From: Candidatus Acidiflorens stordalenmirensis
GTDB taxonomy: Bacteria; Acidobacteriota; Terriglobia; Terriglobales; Acidobacteriaceae
Direction of reading: 5' to 3'
Length of the DNA: 33,979 bases
Assembly: GCA_003139995.1 (NCBI GenBank)
Contig: PLIC01000286.1
Coordinates: 1-33,979 of the forward strand
Shown here: in pieces, positions 9,801-17,801 of the stretch
Position numbering within the stretch: the first letter of the stretch is position 1
How the letters are laid out: every line of letters begins with the position of its first letter
Translations under genes and position numbers: made by a program
The notes under the pieces: generated by a model
What the model was told of the DNA's origin: nothing
What the model saw: the letters and a program-made list of their open reading frames with translations, nothing else
Database searches by the model: none

Positions 9801-10239
9801 GCGGCAGTTCCTGGACCAGGCGATTGTTGACCACCTGGCCCAGCGTCGAGGTGTCGGTCTGCACGATGGGAGGAGTCTCGGTGACGCTCACTTCCTCGGT
9901 GATTGCGCCAACCCGAAGCGCGAAATCGAGGCGCACCGTCTGATCTACATCCACGCTGACGCCGTGGAAGACGCTCCGGCGGAAACCCGCGCTCTCGACC
10001 GCCACGCGATAGCGGCCCGGCGGCAGCAGCGCGACGGTGTAGTCGCCGTCTTCATTGGTCTCCGCATCGCGGGTGGCGTTGGTCCCCTCGTTGCGCACAA
10101 TCACCCGTGCCTTTGGGACCACCGCACCGGAGGGGTCTGTTATTGTTCCGGTGATCGTGCCGGTGGGACCGCTGGCAAAGAGTGGCGACGCGACCAAAAG
10201 TATCAATAAACAAGCGAGTTGCAACCATCCTCGAGCCAT
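6862..10239 (-). CDS. TonB-dependent receptor, Oar-like, with carboxypeptidase-regulatory domain
   Basis: The 1125-residue outer-membrane protein has a signal peptide (LACLLILLVASPLFA), then an Ig-like carboxypeptidase-regulatory domain at about residues 27-110 (GTITDPSGAVVPKARVIV, GDYTVALLPPGRYRV). A plug domain at about 120-240 contains LNERNFLSF, NNFLLDGVDNNDP, IQEFKVQSSNYSAEFG and KSGTNQFHGSLFEFFRNR. A long beta-barrel ends in KYVF, the aromatic C-terminus used by barrel insertion machinery. The size and architecture match the large Oar-like receptors that are expanded in Acidobacteriota and are thought to import polymer fragments. The start is supported by AGGGGAG at 10247-10253, seven bases upstream. 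The ligand is unknown, and no SusD-like partner is nearby. Confidence 0.92.
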   Translation of the reverse strand: MARGWLQLACLLILLVASPLFASGPTGTITGTITDPSGAVVPKARVIVRNEGTNATRDAETNEDGDYTVALLPPGRYRVAVESAGFRRSVFHGVSVDVDQTVRLDFALRVGAITEEVSVTETPPIVQTDTSTLGQVVNNRLVQELPLNERNFLSFALLVPGSQLPAEGSENSTQGGALSVNGAREQSNNFLLDGVDNNDPYINQYVALPSIDAIQEFKVQSSNYSAEFGHAGGAQVNVILKSGTNQFHGSLFEFFRNRQMDAKNYFDFPNCTANSVPGTCGDIPRFDRNQFGGTLGGPLRKDKTFFFLAYEGLRLRQATTREATVPTAAQWQAAAGLSEELFGCPLNPSCQIGQNVFNLYPTANVGSDLANSNTFLSAPVIRNTVNLVSAKVDQHFSATDTVSAHYSLAEESLFSPFDPVNAFTSLPGYGSFTLNHGQNAGLEWTRVFRSTVVNEFRLGFIRMRANVLQQNHGDDIEAQLGFPDVLTNPVDLGAPNINLIGFDGIGEPVNYPQDRHDTTLQVSDNVAWTVGRNQFKIGADFRHVRIDDYLDFLARGDWFFLGQTVAGILAQPPVNDPTACSGAPGDPYLPVTCSLAQLLAGVPDYALAVSGNTYNSLRSHGVSAYLQDDIHVIPRFLLNVGLRYEFNSPPVEALNRFSVPDLVPCPEPCSATPQFTVAGTNGIPRATYNPTYRDIAPRIGIAWRPLKSERWVVRSAYGIFYDVSISQINILPRINPPFYNLAAYFQTGACPGVLQGLCTVQDILSQTGQQSGVVQGQMISPKFRDGYMQQWNADLQYEVGPNWMIDLAYIGSKGTHLANVIDQNQSNPLTGPPYGQFSSVLFVESNASSSYQSMQFRSERRLSHGLDFLAAYTYSKSIDDISSIFGGSAGSGLPQNSQNLSGDRGLSDFNAAHRASLSFVYDLPFRRMWAQGPGWSRRLADNWQAGGILTAQTGSPFTVVLAGSPAASAAAFGNPERPDLVGDPFQAGPVAANPTCQAPAQVGTPQNWFNQCAFAEPAAEPFGPAFGTEGRNILTGPGFTNLDFSLAKTIPLRAESHRLQFRGEFFNLLNHPNFDIPNHTFDQPPCPSPNGNQLCTAGNFGSILSANAYSNKPPRQIQLSAKYVF

Positions 10240-10525
10240 GTAGTTTCTCCCCTAAGCGATTCGCCTTGAACAAATCTGACGGAGTGCGCTGGCCATGGGA
10301 TTCCTTTGACCCATGACCTCGGGCACTATCCCCGAATACGGCGAGTTGATGGCAAGTTCCCTTATCTGCTCCACCTCGCCAAACAAGATCAAAACTGCAG
10401 GAAGTTGCCTTCCCCCAGCGTCCTGGCCTGCCTCTTGAAGTACATCCATGCGGCAAGCGCAAGCAATAGGACACACCTTATTCATACCGGATGGCCTTGA
10501 GTCCGCCAGCAACCACTGCCTGTGC

Positions 10526-10939
10526 CTACCGACGTACGATGTCGGTCAAAGCCCACTCAATTCGATCCACTTCTTCACGAATCACCCGGATCGCTTGCTG
10601 ATTGCTCGGATATGACAGGGGCGTGATTGCTTCTGCCGCGTGACGAATCTTGTAGTTGCGATCCCGAACCAATTTGATTCTCGCGGCGGTCTCCATTCGG
10701 TATTGGCAAATTCTTCTAGCCAGTTTCGTAGTCATCCAGGCGAACGCTAGCCCGAACAACATCTCGATTGGAAGACGATCGGTTGCTCCATCAAAATCGA
10801 GGAACGCTAATCGATACACGGCTTCGCCAAGGCCTAGTGAAGCAAATATCACTCCCATCCCAATCAATCCAAGCGTCAAGCGGTCAATGGGTCGAAGTGC
10901 CACCGACGATTGCTTACTGCCACAGTTTTGCGCGAACAT
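10526..10939 (-). CDS. Small membrane protein with histidine-kinase-DHp-like tail
   Basis: The 137-residue protein has two hydrophobic segments at about residues 22-48 (LGLIGMGVIFASLGLGEAVY) and 59-75 (MLFGLAFAWMTTK). A cytoplasmic helical tail follows, with RDRNYKIRHAAEAITPL and AIRVIREEVDRIEWALTDIV. The tail resembles a dimerisation/phosphoacceptor helix pair of histidine kinases (an N..IR.A pattern) with no ATPase domain after it. The His in KIRHAAEA is not in the usual HE/HN.IRN context, so phosphorylation is doubtful. Of two adjacent ATGs (10942 and 10939), the second is better spaced from GGGGGAG. It lies upstream of the TonB receptor on the same strand, about 290 nt away. It could be a membrane anchor or adaptor for signalling; the function is unassigned. 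Confidence 0.65.
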   Translation of the reverse strand: MFAQNCGSKQSSVALRPIDRLTLGLIGMGVIFASLGLGEAVYRLAFLDFDGATDRLPIEMLFGLAFAWMTTKLARRICQYRMETAARIKLVRDRNYKIRHAAEAITPLSYPSNQQAIRVIREEVDRIEWALTDIVRR

Positions 10940-11548
10940 CATTGCTCCCCCAATGTGATGTGAGATGAGCTGAACCTTTACTATTTTATGCCGAAATCGT
11001 TTCTGTGAACGACTTGTGAGCCGGGATTTTTATTGAAATCTGCCTCGTCTCGGACACACATACGAAGCCCGCAGGCCGGACACAAAGTGGCGGCGGTCCT
11101 TTCGGTAGTGGAAAGCTGCCGTAGGTTGAGACCGCCGGTGCGCGAGTATCTGACTGAGATCCCTCCCGGGCTCGCCGATCTTCCGATCCAGCGCCTCCCA
11201 GAACTCACTCCCGTTGCATGGGCCACACGGCATCCGTAGTCGACTGAGCGGGGATAACGTATTGAGAGACCAGTTGGTTCAGGGAGCCCTCTTCCTGGTG
11301 CAGTTCCCAGAAGCAAAAGATCCCACTTTTCGCGCGTAACCTGATAGTGTCCTGATTCCGGTTTCAAGTTAGGCCAGTTATCAATGTTGCAATTTGCTGC
11401 CCACTGCTATACCGTTAGTGGTTCCCAAGCAGGGCCGCTTCCTTAGCGCTGAGGGAGTTATCGGCCGAGGTTCCCCTGTATTTGCGTTCTCCTTCCCCTT
11501 CATCCTTTCGGTTTCGGAAGGCATAGAACTTCAAGTAAAGGTGTCCCA
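10940..11548. other. Gene-poor divergent intergenic region
   Basis: About 600 nt separate the minus-strand membrane protein gene from the plus-strand S53 protease gene. Minus-strand frames exist at 10981-11367 and 11030-11233; one contains a CPACG pair and another GSEFWEALDRKIGEPGRDL. They compete for the same bases and lack clear starts, so I do not call a gene. The right-hand end holds the S53 ribosome-binding site (AAAGGTG, 11536-11542). Confidence 0.45.
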
Positions 11549-14500
11549 ATGATGCGAATCTGCTCCGTTCGTTCCTCCAAGCCCTCGCTTGTCATTGTCC
11601 TCTTAACTCTGCTTGTCGTTGCCTGCTGCGCGGCGGCGGCGCAGGATGCCAGTGTTTCGTCCGGCGCCGCGACACCGCGGCTACTCATCACGCAACCAGT
11701 CGACGCGGCACAGTTCACGGTTCTCAAGGGCAACACGCATCCTTTGGCGCGCCCGGAGTTCGACCAAGGATTAGCGCCCGGCAGCCTGCCCATGCAACGC
11801 ATGCTATTGGTGCTGAAGCGCAGCCCCGAACAGGAATCCGCGTTCCGCAAGCTGCTCGACGACCAGCAGGACAAGGCTTCCCCCAACTACCACAAGTGGC
11901 TCACCCCCGAGCAGTTCGGCAAGCAATTCGGCCCCGCCGACAGCGACCTACAGACCATCACGGCGTGGCTGCAATCCCAGGGGTTCCAGGTTGCAGTTCC
12001 CTCCAAAGGCCGAACCGTGATCGAGTTCTCCGGTTCCGCCAGCCAAGTACGGGCAGCGTTCCACACCACGATTCACAAATATATCGTCAACGGCGAACAG
12101 CACTGGGCGAATGCCAGCGACCCGCAGATCCCAGCGGCGTTGACGCCAGCAATAGCTGGCATTGATTCCCTTTACGACTTCCGCAAGAAGGCAATGAACA
12201 ACTATGTGGGCCAGTACTCCGAGAAAACGAAGCAGTTGACGAGGGCGAAACCGGACTTCACCTATGTCTGCGGCAACGGTCAGGAGTGCTACGGAGTTGT
12301 GCCGTATGACTTCGCTACGATCTACGATGTCCTGCCCCTATGGAACAGCGGGATTAATGGCACAGGTCAAACCATCGCGATTGTCGCCCGAACCAACATC
12401 AACCCCCAGGATGCGACCGACTTTTGGCAGCTTTTCGGTGTTACTGTTCCCGCTAACAAGCTCAACATCATCCTCAACGGTGTCGACCCGGGGATCAATG
12501 GCGACGAAGCGGAGGCCGATATTGACGTGCAATGGTCAGGCGCAGTTGCGCCGCAGGCGACGATTGATTTCGTGACTTCACAATCGACCGAGGCCACCGA
12601 CGGAGTCGATCTCTCCGCGCTCTACATCATCGACAACAATCTTGCCCCCGTCATGAGCGAGAGTTACGGCGAATGCGAACTCGGCCTCGGCACTGCCGGG
12701 AACCAGTTTTATTACGTTCTTTGGGAGCAGGCTGCGGCGCAGGGGATCAGCGCCTTCGTTTCCTCGGGCGACAACGGTGCTGCCGGCTGCGACGATCCCA
12801 GCGGCCCCGCGAAATACGGGTTGAATGTGAACGGACTCGCTTCCACCCCTTTCAACGCCGCCGTGGGTGGAACCGACTTCAACCAGTACATGACTTGGAC
12901 GACCTACTGGAATTCGACCAACAACCCCACCACACAGGAATCTGCCAAGGGGTACATTCCGGAAACCACATGGAATGATTCCTGCACCAATGGCCTGGCC
13001 ATCACGCTGGGGTATGGCACAACTGCGGAACAAGCCTGCAACAACCCGAACTTGATTGCGAAGGGTAGTCTAAACTCTACCGGCGGCAGTGGCGGCCCGA
13101 GTAATTGCGTTGTGAACAGCCAAACCGTAGGGAGTTGCACCCAGGGCTACGCCAAGCCTTCGTGGCAAAGCGGCGCTGGAGTTCCTAACGATAGCCGGCG
13201 CGACCTGCCCGATATTTCGCTCTTCGCTAGCAACGGCTTTCTGGGCAGTTTCTACGTAATTTGCCAGCAGGACCAGACCGGCGGCGTTTGCGACGTGAAC
13301 GATTTTGTCGGATACGGCGGAACCTCCGTCGCATCGCCCTCCTTCGCCGGAATCATGTCTTTGGTCAACCAGAAGATCGGCGAACCGCAGGGCGTTCCTG
13401 GCTTTGTCCTGTACAAATTGGCGACTAAGCAGGCGAACGCGTTTCGCGATGTCCCTCCTGGTTCAACCATTGCTATGCCCTGTGACAGTGGCAGCCCCAA
13501 TTGCACGGTCTCGAACGCAGGCGATTCCTACGGTGTGCTATCCGGCTACAACACCGGCTCGGCGTACGACTTGGCCACCGGCCTGGGATCGGTGGACGCT
13601 GCTAACTTGGTGAATGACTGGAGCGAGGTCACCTTTACCCCCACGTCCACCACCTTGCAGTTGAAGTCTGGCAATCCCGTAAACGTGAAGCATGGGACGG
13701 CCGTCCCCGTAAACATCAGCGTGGGTCCAAGCGCCGCTACTGGCGTGGCTTCCCTCCTCGTGAGCACGGGCTCTGGAACGACCACTGGTCAAGCCATCGA
13801 TGGCTTCACGTTGACCGGAGGATCGGTTACCGGATCAACCAGCCTTCTGCCAGGCGGCACCTACGACGTGATTGCGCATTATGGGGGCGACGGAACCTAC
13901 GGCGGCAGCTATTCCGCTCCGGTAAGCGTCACCGTCAGCAAAGAAAACAGCACACTCAACCTGCCCGGTGTTCTCCTCGCGACCGGCCCCGGGGGTATTG
14001 TTACCACCGTCGCCTACGATTGGGAATACTGGGTGCAGGTCAATTTAGAGAATTCCCAAGGAGCTTCCTGCAATCCAGCGCCGTTCGGCGAAATCGCCTG
14101 TCCCACTGGAAGCATCGTCCTTACAGATAATGGCAATCCATTCGGAACTGGTACCTACACATTGAACAACCAGGGTTTCACGACAACCAGCGGCCAGTTG
14201 GTCGCTCTCACTGCCGGCACGCATACGTTGGCCGCGCAATACAGCGGAGACAACAACTATAACGCGAGTTCGGCGTCAGTCGTCATCACGGTGACCAAAG
14301 CATCCTCGCAAACTCTGCCCGTTGTCGAACAGGGCACTAACTTCACCCAGCCGGTTACGCTCAGCACATTGGTTTGGGATCCCAACGGATTGTCATATGA
14401 CGCTATCCCCACTGGAACAGTCACGTTTTATTCGAATGGCACAACTATCCCCGGCACTGTAACGTACGGCAATGGAGGCATTTACCCCATCGCCGCAAGC

Positions 14501-15694
14501 CTGACAACAACCTTTTCTGCGCCGGGGACCTACACTGTTACCGCTGCTTACAACGGAGATCAAAACTACCAGACATCCACATCTCCCTCATCCACTCTCA
14601 CACTCTATTATCCTCAACCAACTGTCTCGGTGACACCAGCCAGCCAGACCGTCTCTTCAGGCGGCACCGCTACACTAACGGCTCTGGTTGACACGGCAAA
14701 CCACACGACCTATCCGACCGGACAGGTAACTTTTTTCAACACCGCGAACAATCTGTATGTCTACGGCCCAGCTGCCTGCGCCAACGCGAAGGACAGCAGC
14801 GGCAACTATGCATGTCAGGTAACAGCAACTTTTACAGTGCCATCTTCTGAAATGGTCTTAGCCCAGTACAGCGGAGACAACAGTTACCCCTCGTCCTATT
14901 CGCCAGCTGTCAGCATCAACGTTCCCGATTTCTCCATCGCGCCGGGCTCGAGCCAGTTCACCGTCACAGCTGGCCAGTCGGTAAATGTGCCCATCAACAT
15001 TACTGCCCTTTCCGGATTCAACGGAACGGTCACTAACTTCGCATGCCCGGCGGGCCTTCCCGCGGAGACAACCTGCAGCTTCAATCCGGCTCAGGTTACA
15101 GGCAGCGGCACAACCACACTTACCATCAGCACAACTCCTCTTGGACAAGCCCGAAAGCGCGCGAGCGCCGCGAATCGCTCAAATTGGTGGGCGGCGACTG
15201 GTGGAGCGCTTCTGGTCGGGATATGCCTGATCGGTGCACCCATATCAAGGCGCCAGCGGAGCAGCCTGCTTGCGTTGGTGGTTTTTGCCTTCTTCATGAC
15301 TCTCCCTGGTTGCGGCGGTGGAAGCTCCAGCAACCCGGTTCCCTCGATCACTTCACTGTCTCCCACCTCAGTCGCGGCTGGCTCCGCGGCCCAGACGCTC
15401 ACCGTAAATGGTTCGGGATTCATGTCCGCCTCCACCGTCACCCTCAACGGTGCTGCTCATGCTTCGAGCTTCGTCAGCGCGAGCCAGCTCTCGGTTCCAC
15501 TATCCACCAACGATATGGCTACCACTGGCGCCTTCCCGGTGGTTGTCACCAATCCTGCTCCTGGTGGAGGCTCCTCGAGTAGCGTCAATTTCAGCGTCGT
15601 AACCGGAACGCCGACCGGCGCCTTCAACATCACGGTGGCGGCCAGCAGCGGCTCTCTCACACACAACACCACTTTTGCTCTCGTTGTGCAGTAG
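11549..15694 (+). CDS. S53 family (sedolisin) protease with Ig-like repeats and C-terminal TIG domain
   Basis: The 1381-residue exported protease has a signal peptide (residues 1-32), then a pro-kumamolisin activation domain at about 50-190 (SPNYHKWLTPEQFGKQFGP). The catalytic domain spans about 225-690 and shows the sedolisin triad: E322 and D326 in EADIDVQWS, and S593 in GGTSVASPSFAG, with the oxyanion Asp D408 in SSGDNGAAGCD. Four Ig-like repeats follow, each with a YxGDxxY signature (HYGGDGTY, QYSGDNNY, AYNGDQNY, QYSGDNSY). After a further beta domain come two hydrophobic stretches near 1214-1230 and 1238-1255, the second ending LPGCGGGSSS, and then a TIG/IPT-like domain to the end. Such enzymes self-activate at acid pH, fitting an acidophilic soil lifestyle. 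The start is supported by AAAGGTG six bases upstream. Confidence 0.92.
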   Translation: MMRICSVRSSKPSLVIVLLTLLVVACCAAAAQDASVSSGAATPRLLITQPVDAAQFTVLKGNTHPLARPEFDQGLAPGSLPMQRMLLVLKRSPEQESAFRKLLDDQQDKASPNYHKWLTPEQFGKQFGPADSDLQTITAWLQSQGFQVAVPSKGRTVIEFSGSASQVRAAFHTTIHKYIVNGEQHWANASDPQIPAALTPAIAGIDSLYDFRKKAMNNYVGQYSEKTKQLTRAKPDFTYVCGNGQECYGVVPYDFATIYDVLPLWNSGINGTGQTIAIVARTNINPQDATDFWQLFGVTVPANKLNIILNGVDPGINGDEAEADIDVQWSGAVAPQATIDFVTSQSTEATDGVDLSALYIIDNNLAPVMSESYGECELGLGTAGNQFYYVLWEQAAAQGISAFVSSGDNGAAGCDDPSGPAKYGLNVNGLASTPFNAAVGGTDFNQYMTWTTYWNSTNNPTTQESAKGYIPETTWNDSCTNGLAITLGYGTTAEQACNNPNLIAKGSLNSTGGSGGPSNCVVNSQTVGSCTQGYAKPSWQSGAGVPNDSRRDLPDISLFASNGFLGSFYVICQQDQTGGVCDVNDFVGYGGTSVASPSFAGIMSLVNQKIGEPQGVPGFVLYKLATKQANAFRDVPPGSTIAMPCDSGSPNCTVSNAGDSYGVLSGYNTGSAYDLATGLGSVDAANLVNDWSEVTFTPTSTTLQLKSGNPVNVKHGTAVPVNISVGPSAATGVASLLVSTGSGTTTGQAIDGFTLTGGSVTGSTSLLPGGTYDVIAHYGGDGTYGGSYSAPVSVTVSKENSTLNLPGVLLATGPGGIVTTVAYDWEYWVQVNLENSQGASCNPAPFGEIACPTGSIVLTDNGNPFGTGTYTLNNQGFTTTSGQLVALTAGTHTLAAQYSGDNNYNASSASVVITVTKASSQTLPVVEQGTNFTQPVTLSTLVWDPNGLSYDAIPTGTVTFYSNGTTIPGTVTYGNGGIYPIAASLTTTFSAPGTYTVTAAYNGDQNYQTSTSPSSTLTLYYPQPTVSVTPASQTVSSGGTATLTALVDTANHTTYPTGQVTFFNTANNLYVYGPAACANAKDSSGNYACQVTATFTVPSSEMVLAQYSGDNSYPSSYSPAVSINVPDFSIAPGSSQFTVTAGQSVNVPINITALSGFNGTVTNFACPAGLPAETTCSFNPAQVTGSGTTTLTISTTPLGQARKRASAANRSNWWAATGGALLVGICLIGAPISRRQRSSLLALVVFAFFMTLPGCGGGSSSNPVPSITSLSPTSVAAGSAAQTLTVNGSGFMSASTVTLNGAAHASSFVSASQLSVPLSTNDMATTGAFPVVVTNPAPGGGSSSSVNFSVVTGTPTGAFNITVAASSGSLTHNTTFALVVQ

Positions 15695-15790
15695 CCGGCA
15701 AAACAGGGCGGGCTCCGGGCAGGTAGATCCCAGCAGAATGGGCTTTCTGAAAAGCTTCCGAACCCAGCCGCGTAGTCCCACAGTGGCGGA

Positions 15791-16072
15791 TCAATTCTTG
15801 ATTGTTTTTTTCAGGACGTAGTCGAAAAACCTCTCGCTGGTGCCGTCGTCAGAAGTCCACTCCGCTCGGAGCGTCGTTCTCTTCTCCACCTTTCTCAGGG
15901 CGGAAAGAAACGTGCGATTCAACTCTCTTGCGCTGGCACCTTCCATCTCGGCTTCGACAATGGACTCGTCGCCCGCTTTCCTGACCGAGCCCTTCGCCGA
16001 CAGTTGCCCAAGAGCGTGCCGGATCGTCCGGGCATCCGAGCGGTTGACGCGTGCCTTGAGCTTGAGTTTCAT
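15791..16072 (-). CDS. Small conserved-looking protein of unknown function
   Basis: The 93-residue soluble, charged protein is preceded by GAAGGGG eight bases before its ATG. Its sequence (MKLKLKARVNRSDARTIRHA, then IVEAEMEGASARELNRTFLS) has an alternating beta/alpha character. The ELNRTFLSALRKVEK region is loosely reminiscent of the small Pcc1-type dimer fold, but I cannot support that assignment. It is convergent with the S53 gene and lies about 160 nt downstream of the PLP enzyme gene on the same strand. The stop is at 15791-15793. Codon use and the ribosome-binding site support a real gene; the function is unknown. Confidence 0.65.
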   Translation of the reverse strand: MKLKLKARVNRSDARTIRHALGQLSAKGSVRKAGDESIVEAEMEGASARELNRTFLSALRKVEKRTTLRAEWTSDDGTSERFFDYVLKKTIKN

Positions 16073-16231
16073 CTGGGTCGCCCCTTCATCCCCGCCTCAT
16101 TTCGAATTGTGGTTTACCGGCCGGCGGCGATGATACTCCGAACGATACCATCCACCGACGCTCGAAGCTTCGATAAGTTCAAAACATCGGCGTTTCCACC
16201 GGACATCCCGATGCGCCTCGACTGCGGTATC

Positions 16232-17458
16232 TCACGATCTTGCCCGCCGCTTTGCGAGGCGGACCTTGCCTAACGCGTGACGCAGATCGGCAATCAGGTC
16301 TTCGGTGTCTTCAATCCCCACCGAGTAGCGGATGAGAGCCTCCGGGATGCCGCTCGCCGCGCGTTCCTCCTTGGTGGACTCGACGTGGCTCGTGGTGGAC
16401 GGTGGACCAGCGACCGTCTCGACGGCACCCAGGTTCGCAGCTAAATGTGCGTAACGCAGACGCGGCAAAAAAGATTTCACTGCATCGAAACCGCCTCTGA
16501 TGGCAAAACTGAGCACGCCTCCAAAACCGCGCATCTGCCGGCGAGCAATTTCGTGCTGTTCATGGGACTCCAACCCGGGATAAAAGACCCTGATTACGTG
16601 CGGGTGCGATTCCAGGAATCGCGCAATCTTAAGCGCGCTCTCGTTTTGCCGTGCGATCCGAAGATGAAGCGTTTTCATTCCTCGAAGCAGCAAGTAAGCG
16701 GCCATGGGATCGAGGCAGGCGCCCGTGATCTCACGAAAGTGATAAATCCGCCCTACGAGATCGGCGCCGCCGCACACCACACCGCCGAGCGCATCCGCGT
16801 GCCCGCCGAGGAACTTCGTGGCGCTGTGAATGACGAGATCGGCGCCGAGTTTCACAGGTTGTTGATTGATGGGCGTGGCCAGTGTGTTGTCCACAATCAC
16901 CACGGCGCCGTGGCGATGGGCCACGGCAGCCAGGCGAGCGAGATCGACAACTTTGACGGTTGGATTCGTCGGACTTTCCAGGTACACCGCCTTGCACCCC
17001 TGTCCGATTGCCGTTTCGATTGCTTGGTGATCGCTCGTATCGCAGAGCGATACCTTGATGCCGAATCGAGGCAGGAATTCGATGAACAGCTTGTTCGTCC
17101 CCCCGTAGGTGTCCTTAATGGAAACGACGCCATCGCCGGGAGACAGGAGTGCAAAAAGCGTGTTGCTGATCGCGCCCATGCCGCTCGAAAAACTGGTGGC
17201 AGCTTCCGCCGTCTCCAGATTTCTCACTTTTTCTTCGAAGGCGGCTACGGTGGGATTTGTGTTCCGGCTGTAGATATGGCCATGCGTCTTTCCTTGCGCC
17301 ACCTTCAGCCACTCGTTCACATCGTCGTAGCCGAAGGAGACGCTCAGCGCCACAGGGATTTGCGTGGCGCGCTCCCAATAATTGCCTTCCTCACCAGCCC
17401 ACACTCCCCGGGTTCCAAGTCCCGCGTGATCTCTTTTGTTCTCGCTGCGTCGGCGCAC
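16232..17458 (-). CDS. Cystathionine gamma-synthase family PLP enzyme (trans-sulfuration)
   Basis: The 408-residue fold-type-I PLP enzyme belongs to the Cys/Met metabolism family. The Schiff-base lysine is K215 in SATKFLGGHADALGG. Other family marks are YSRNTNPTVAAFE, SFSSGMGAISNTL, the DTYGGTNKLF block, ESPTNPTVKVVD, the PLP aspartate in VIVDNTLATP, and the C-terminal RYSVGIEDTEDLIADLRHAL. It probably makes cystathionine or homocysteine from an activated homoserine ester; cystathionine gamma-lyase or O-succinylhomoserine sulfhydrylase activity cannot be excluded. It starts at a GTG (17456-17458), nine bases from a strong AAGGAGG (17468-17474). I see no SAM-riboswitch-like structure upstream. 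Confidence 0.88.
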   Translation of the reverse strand: MRRRSENKRDHAGLGTRGVWAGEEGNYWERATQIPVALSVSFGYDDVNEWLKVAQGKTHGHIYSRNTNPTVAAFEEKVRNLETAEAATSFSSGMGAISNTLFALLSPGDGVVSIKDTYGGTNKLFIEFLPRFGIKVSLCDTSDHQAIETAIGQGCKAVYLESPTNPTVKVVDLARLAAVAHRHGAVVIVDNTLATPINQQPVKLGADLVIHSATKFLGGHADALGGVVCGGADLVGRIYHFREITGACLDPMAAYLLLRGMKTLHLRIARQNESALKIARFLESHPHVIRVFYPGLESHEQHEIARRQMRGFGGVLSFAIRGGFDAVKSFLPRLRYAHLAANLGAVETVAGPPSTTSHVESTKEERAASGIPEALIRYSVGIEDTEDLIADLRHALGKVRLAKRRARS

Positions 17459-17801
17459 AGAAGGGTGCCTCCTTGTTGTTTTTCAGTCTAGCAGGCTAGG
17501 GAGACCCAATGGGCGATGCGTTTTGTAAGGCGGAGGCGGTCGATTGTATCGTCGCAAGCCTGCGAGTTTGTCAGCCTCGACGAGGCGAACAAGATGGATG
17601 GTGCGCTGTGTTCCAGCTCGAAGACCATGCGAATTTTCAGGGTAAATGGTAAAGTGTGCGAGCAGTAAAAAAAGACGGCCCCAGACCGCCGGCTTCCGCG
17701 CTTTCGCGTTCACGTCGGGTCAGAGCCGCCGAAGCATAATGACCGTTAGTCCTGTTAACCGAACGTCTCCGGGACCGTCCGAATCATCGAGGAGAACCAC
17801 T
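17459..17801. promoter_or_regulatory. Divergent intergenic region, PLP enzyme / S9 peptidase
   Basis: These 343 nt must hold the promoters for the two divergent genes. They contain the AGGAGG of the PLP enzyme gene (17468-17474) and the GAGGAG of the S9 gene (17789-17794). A minus-strand frame at 17483-17713 reads fairly smoothly (VRLVEADKLAGLRRYNRPP) but has no start signal, and I do not call it. No confident -35/-10 pair was identified. Confidence 0.4.

Noticed and set aside
10252-10512. Minus-strand 86-residue frame before the TonB receptor gene
   Set aside because: No start signal, no protein-like pattern, and it overlaps the receptor's ribosome-binding region.
10981-11367. Minus-strand frames with a CPACG pair or a WEALDRKIGEPGRDL string
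   Set aside because: Two overlapping frames compete, neither has a ribosome-binding site or a recognised family; left as a gene-poor region.
17459-17650. Possible SAM riboswitch before the cystathionine gamma-synthase-type gene
   Set aside because: I could not find the paired helices or conserved core of a SAM riboswitch; only a ribosome-binding site is evident.
17483-17713. Minus-strand 76-residue frame upstream of the PLP enzyme gene
   Set aside because: It reads smoothly but has no start signal and fills the needed divergent promoter region.
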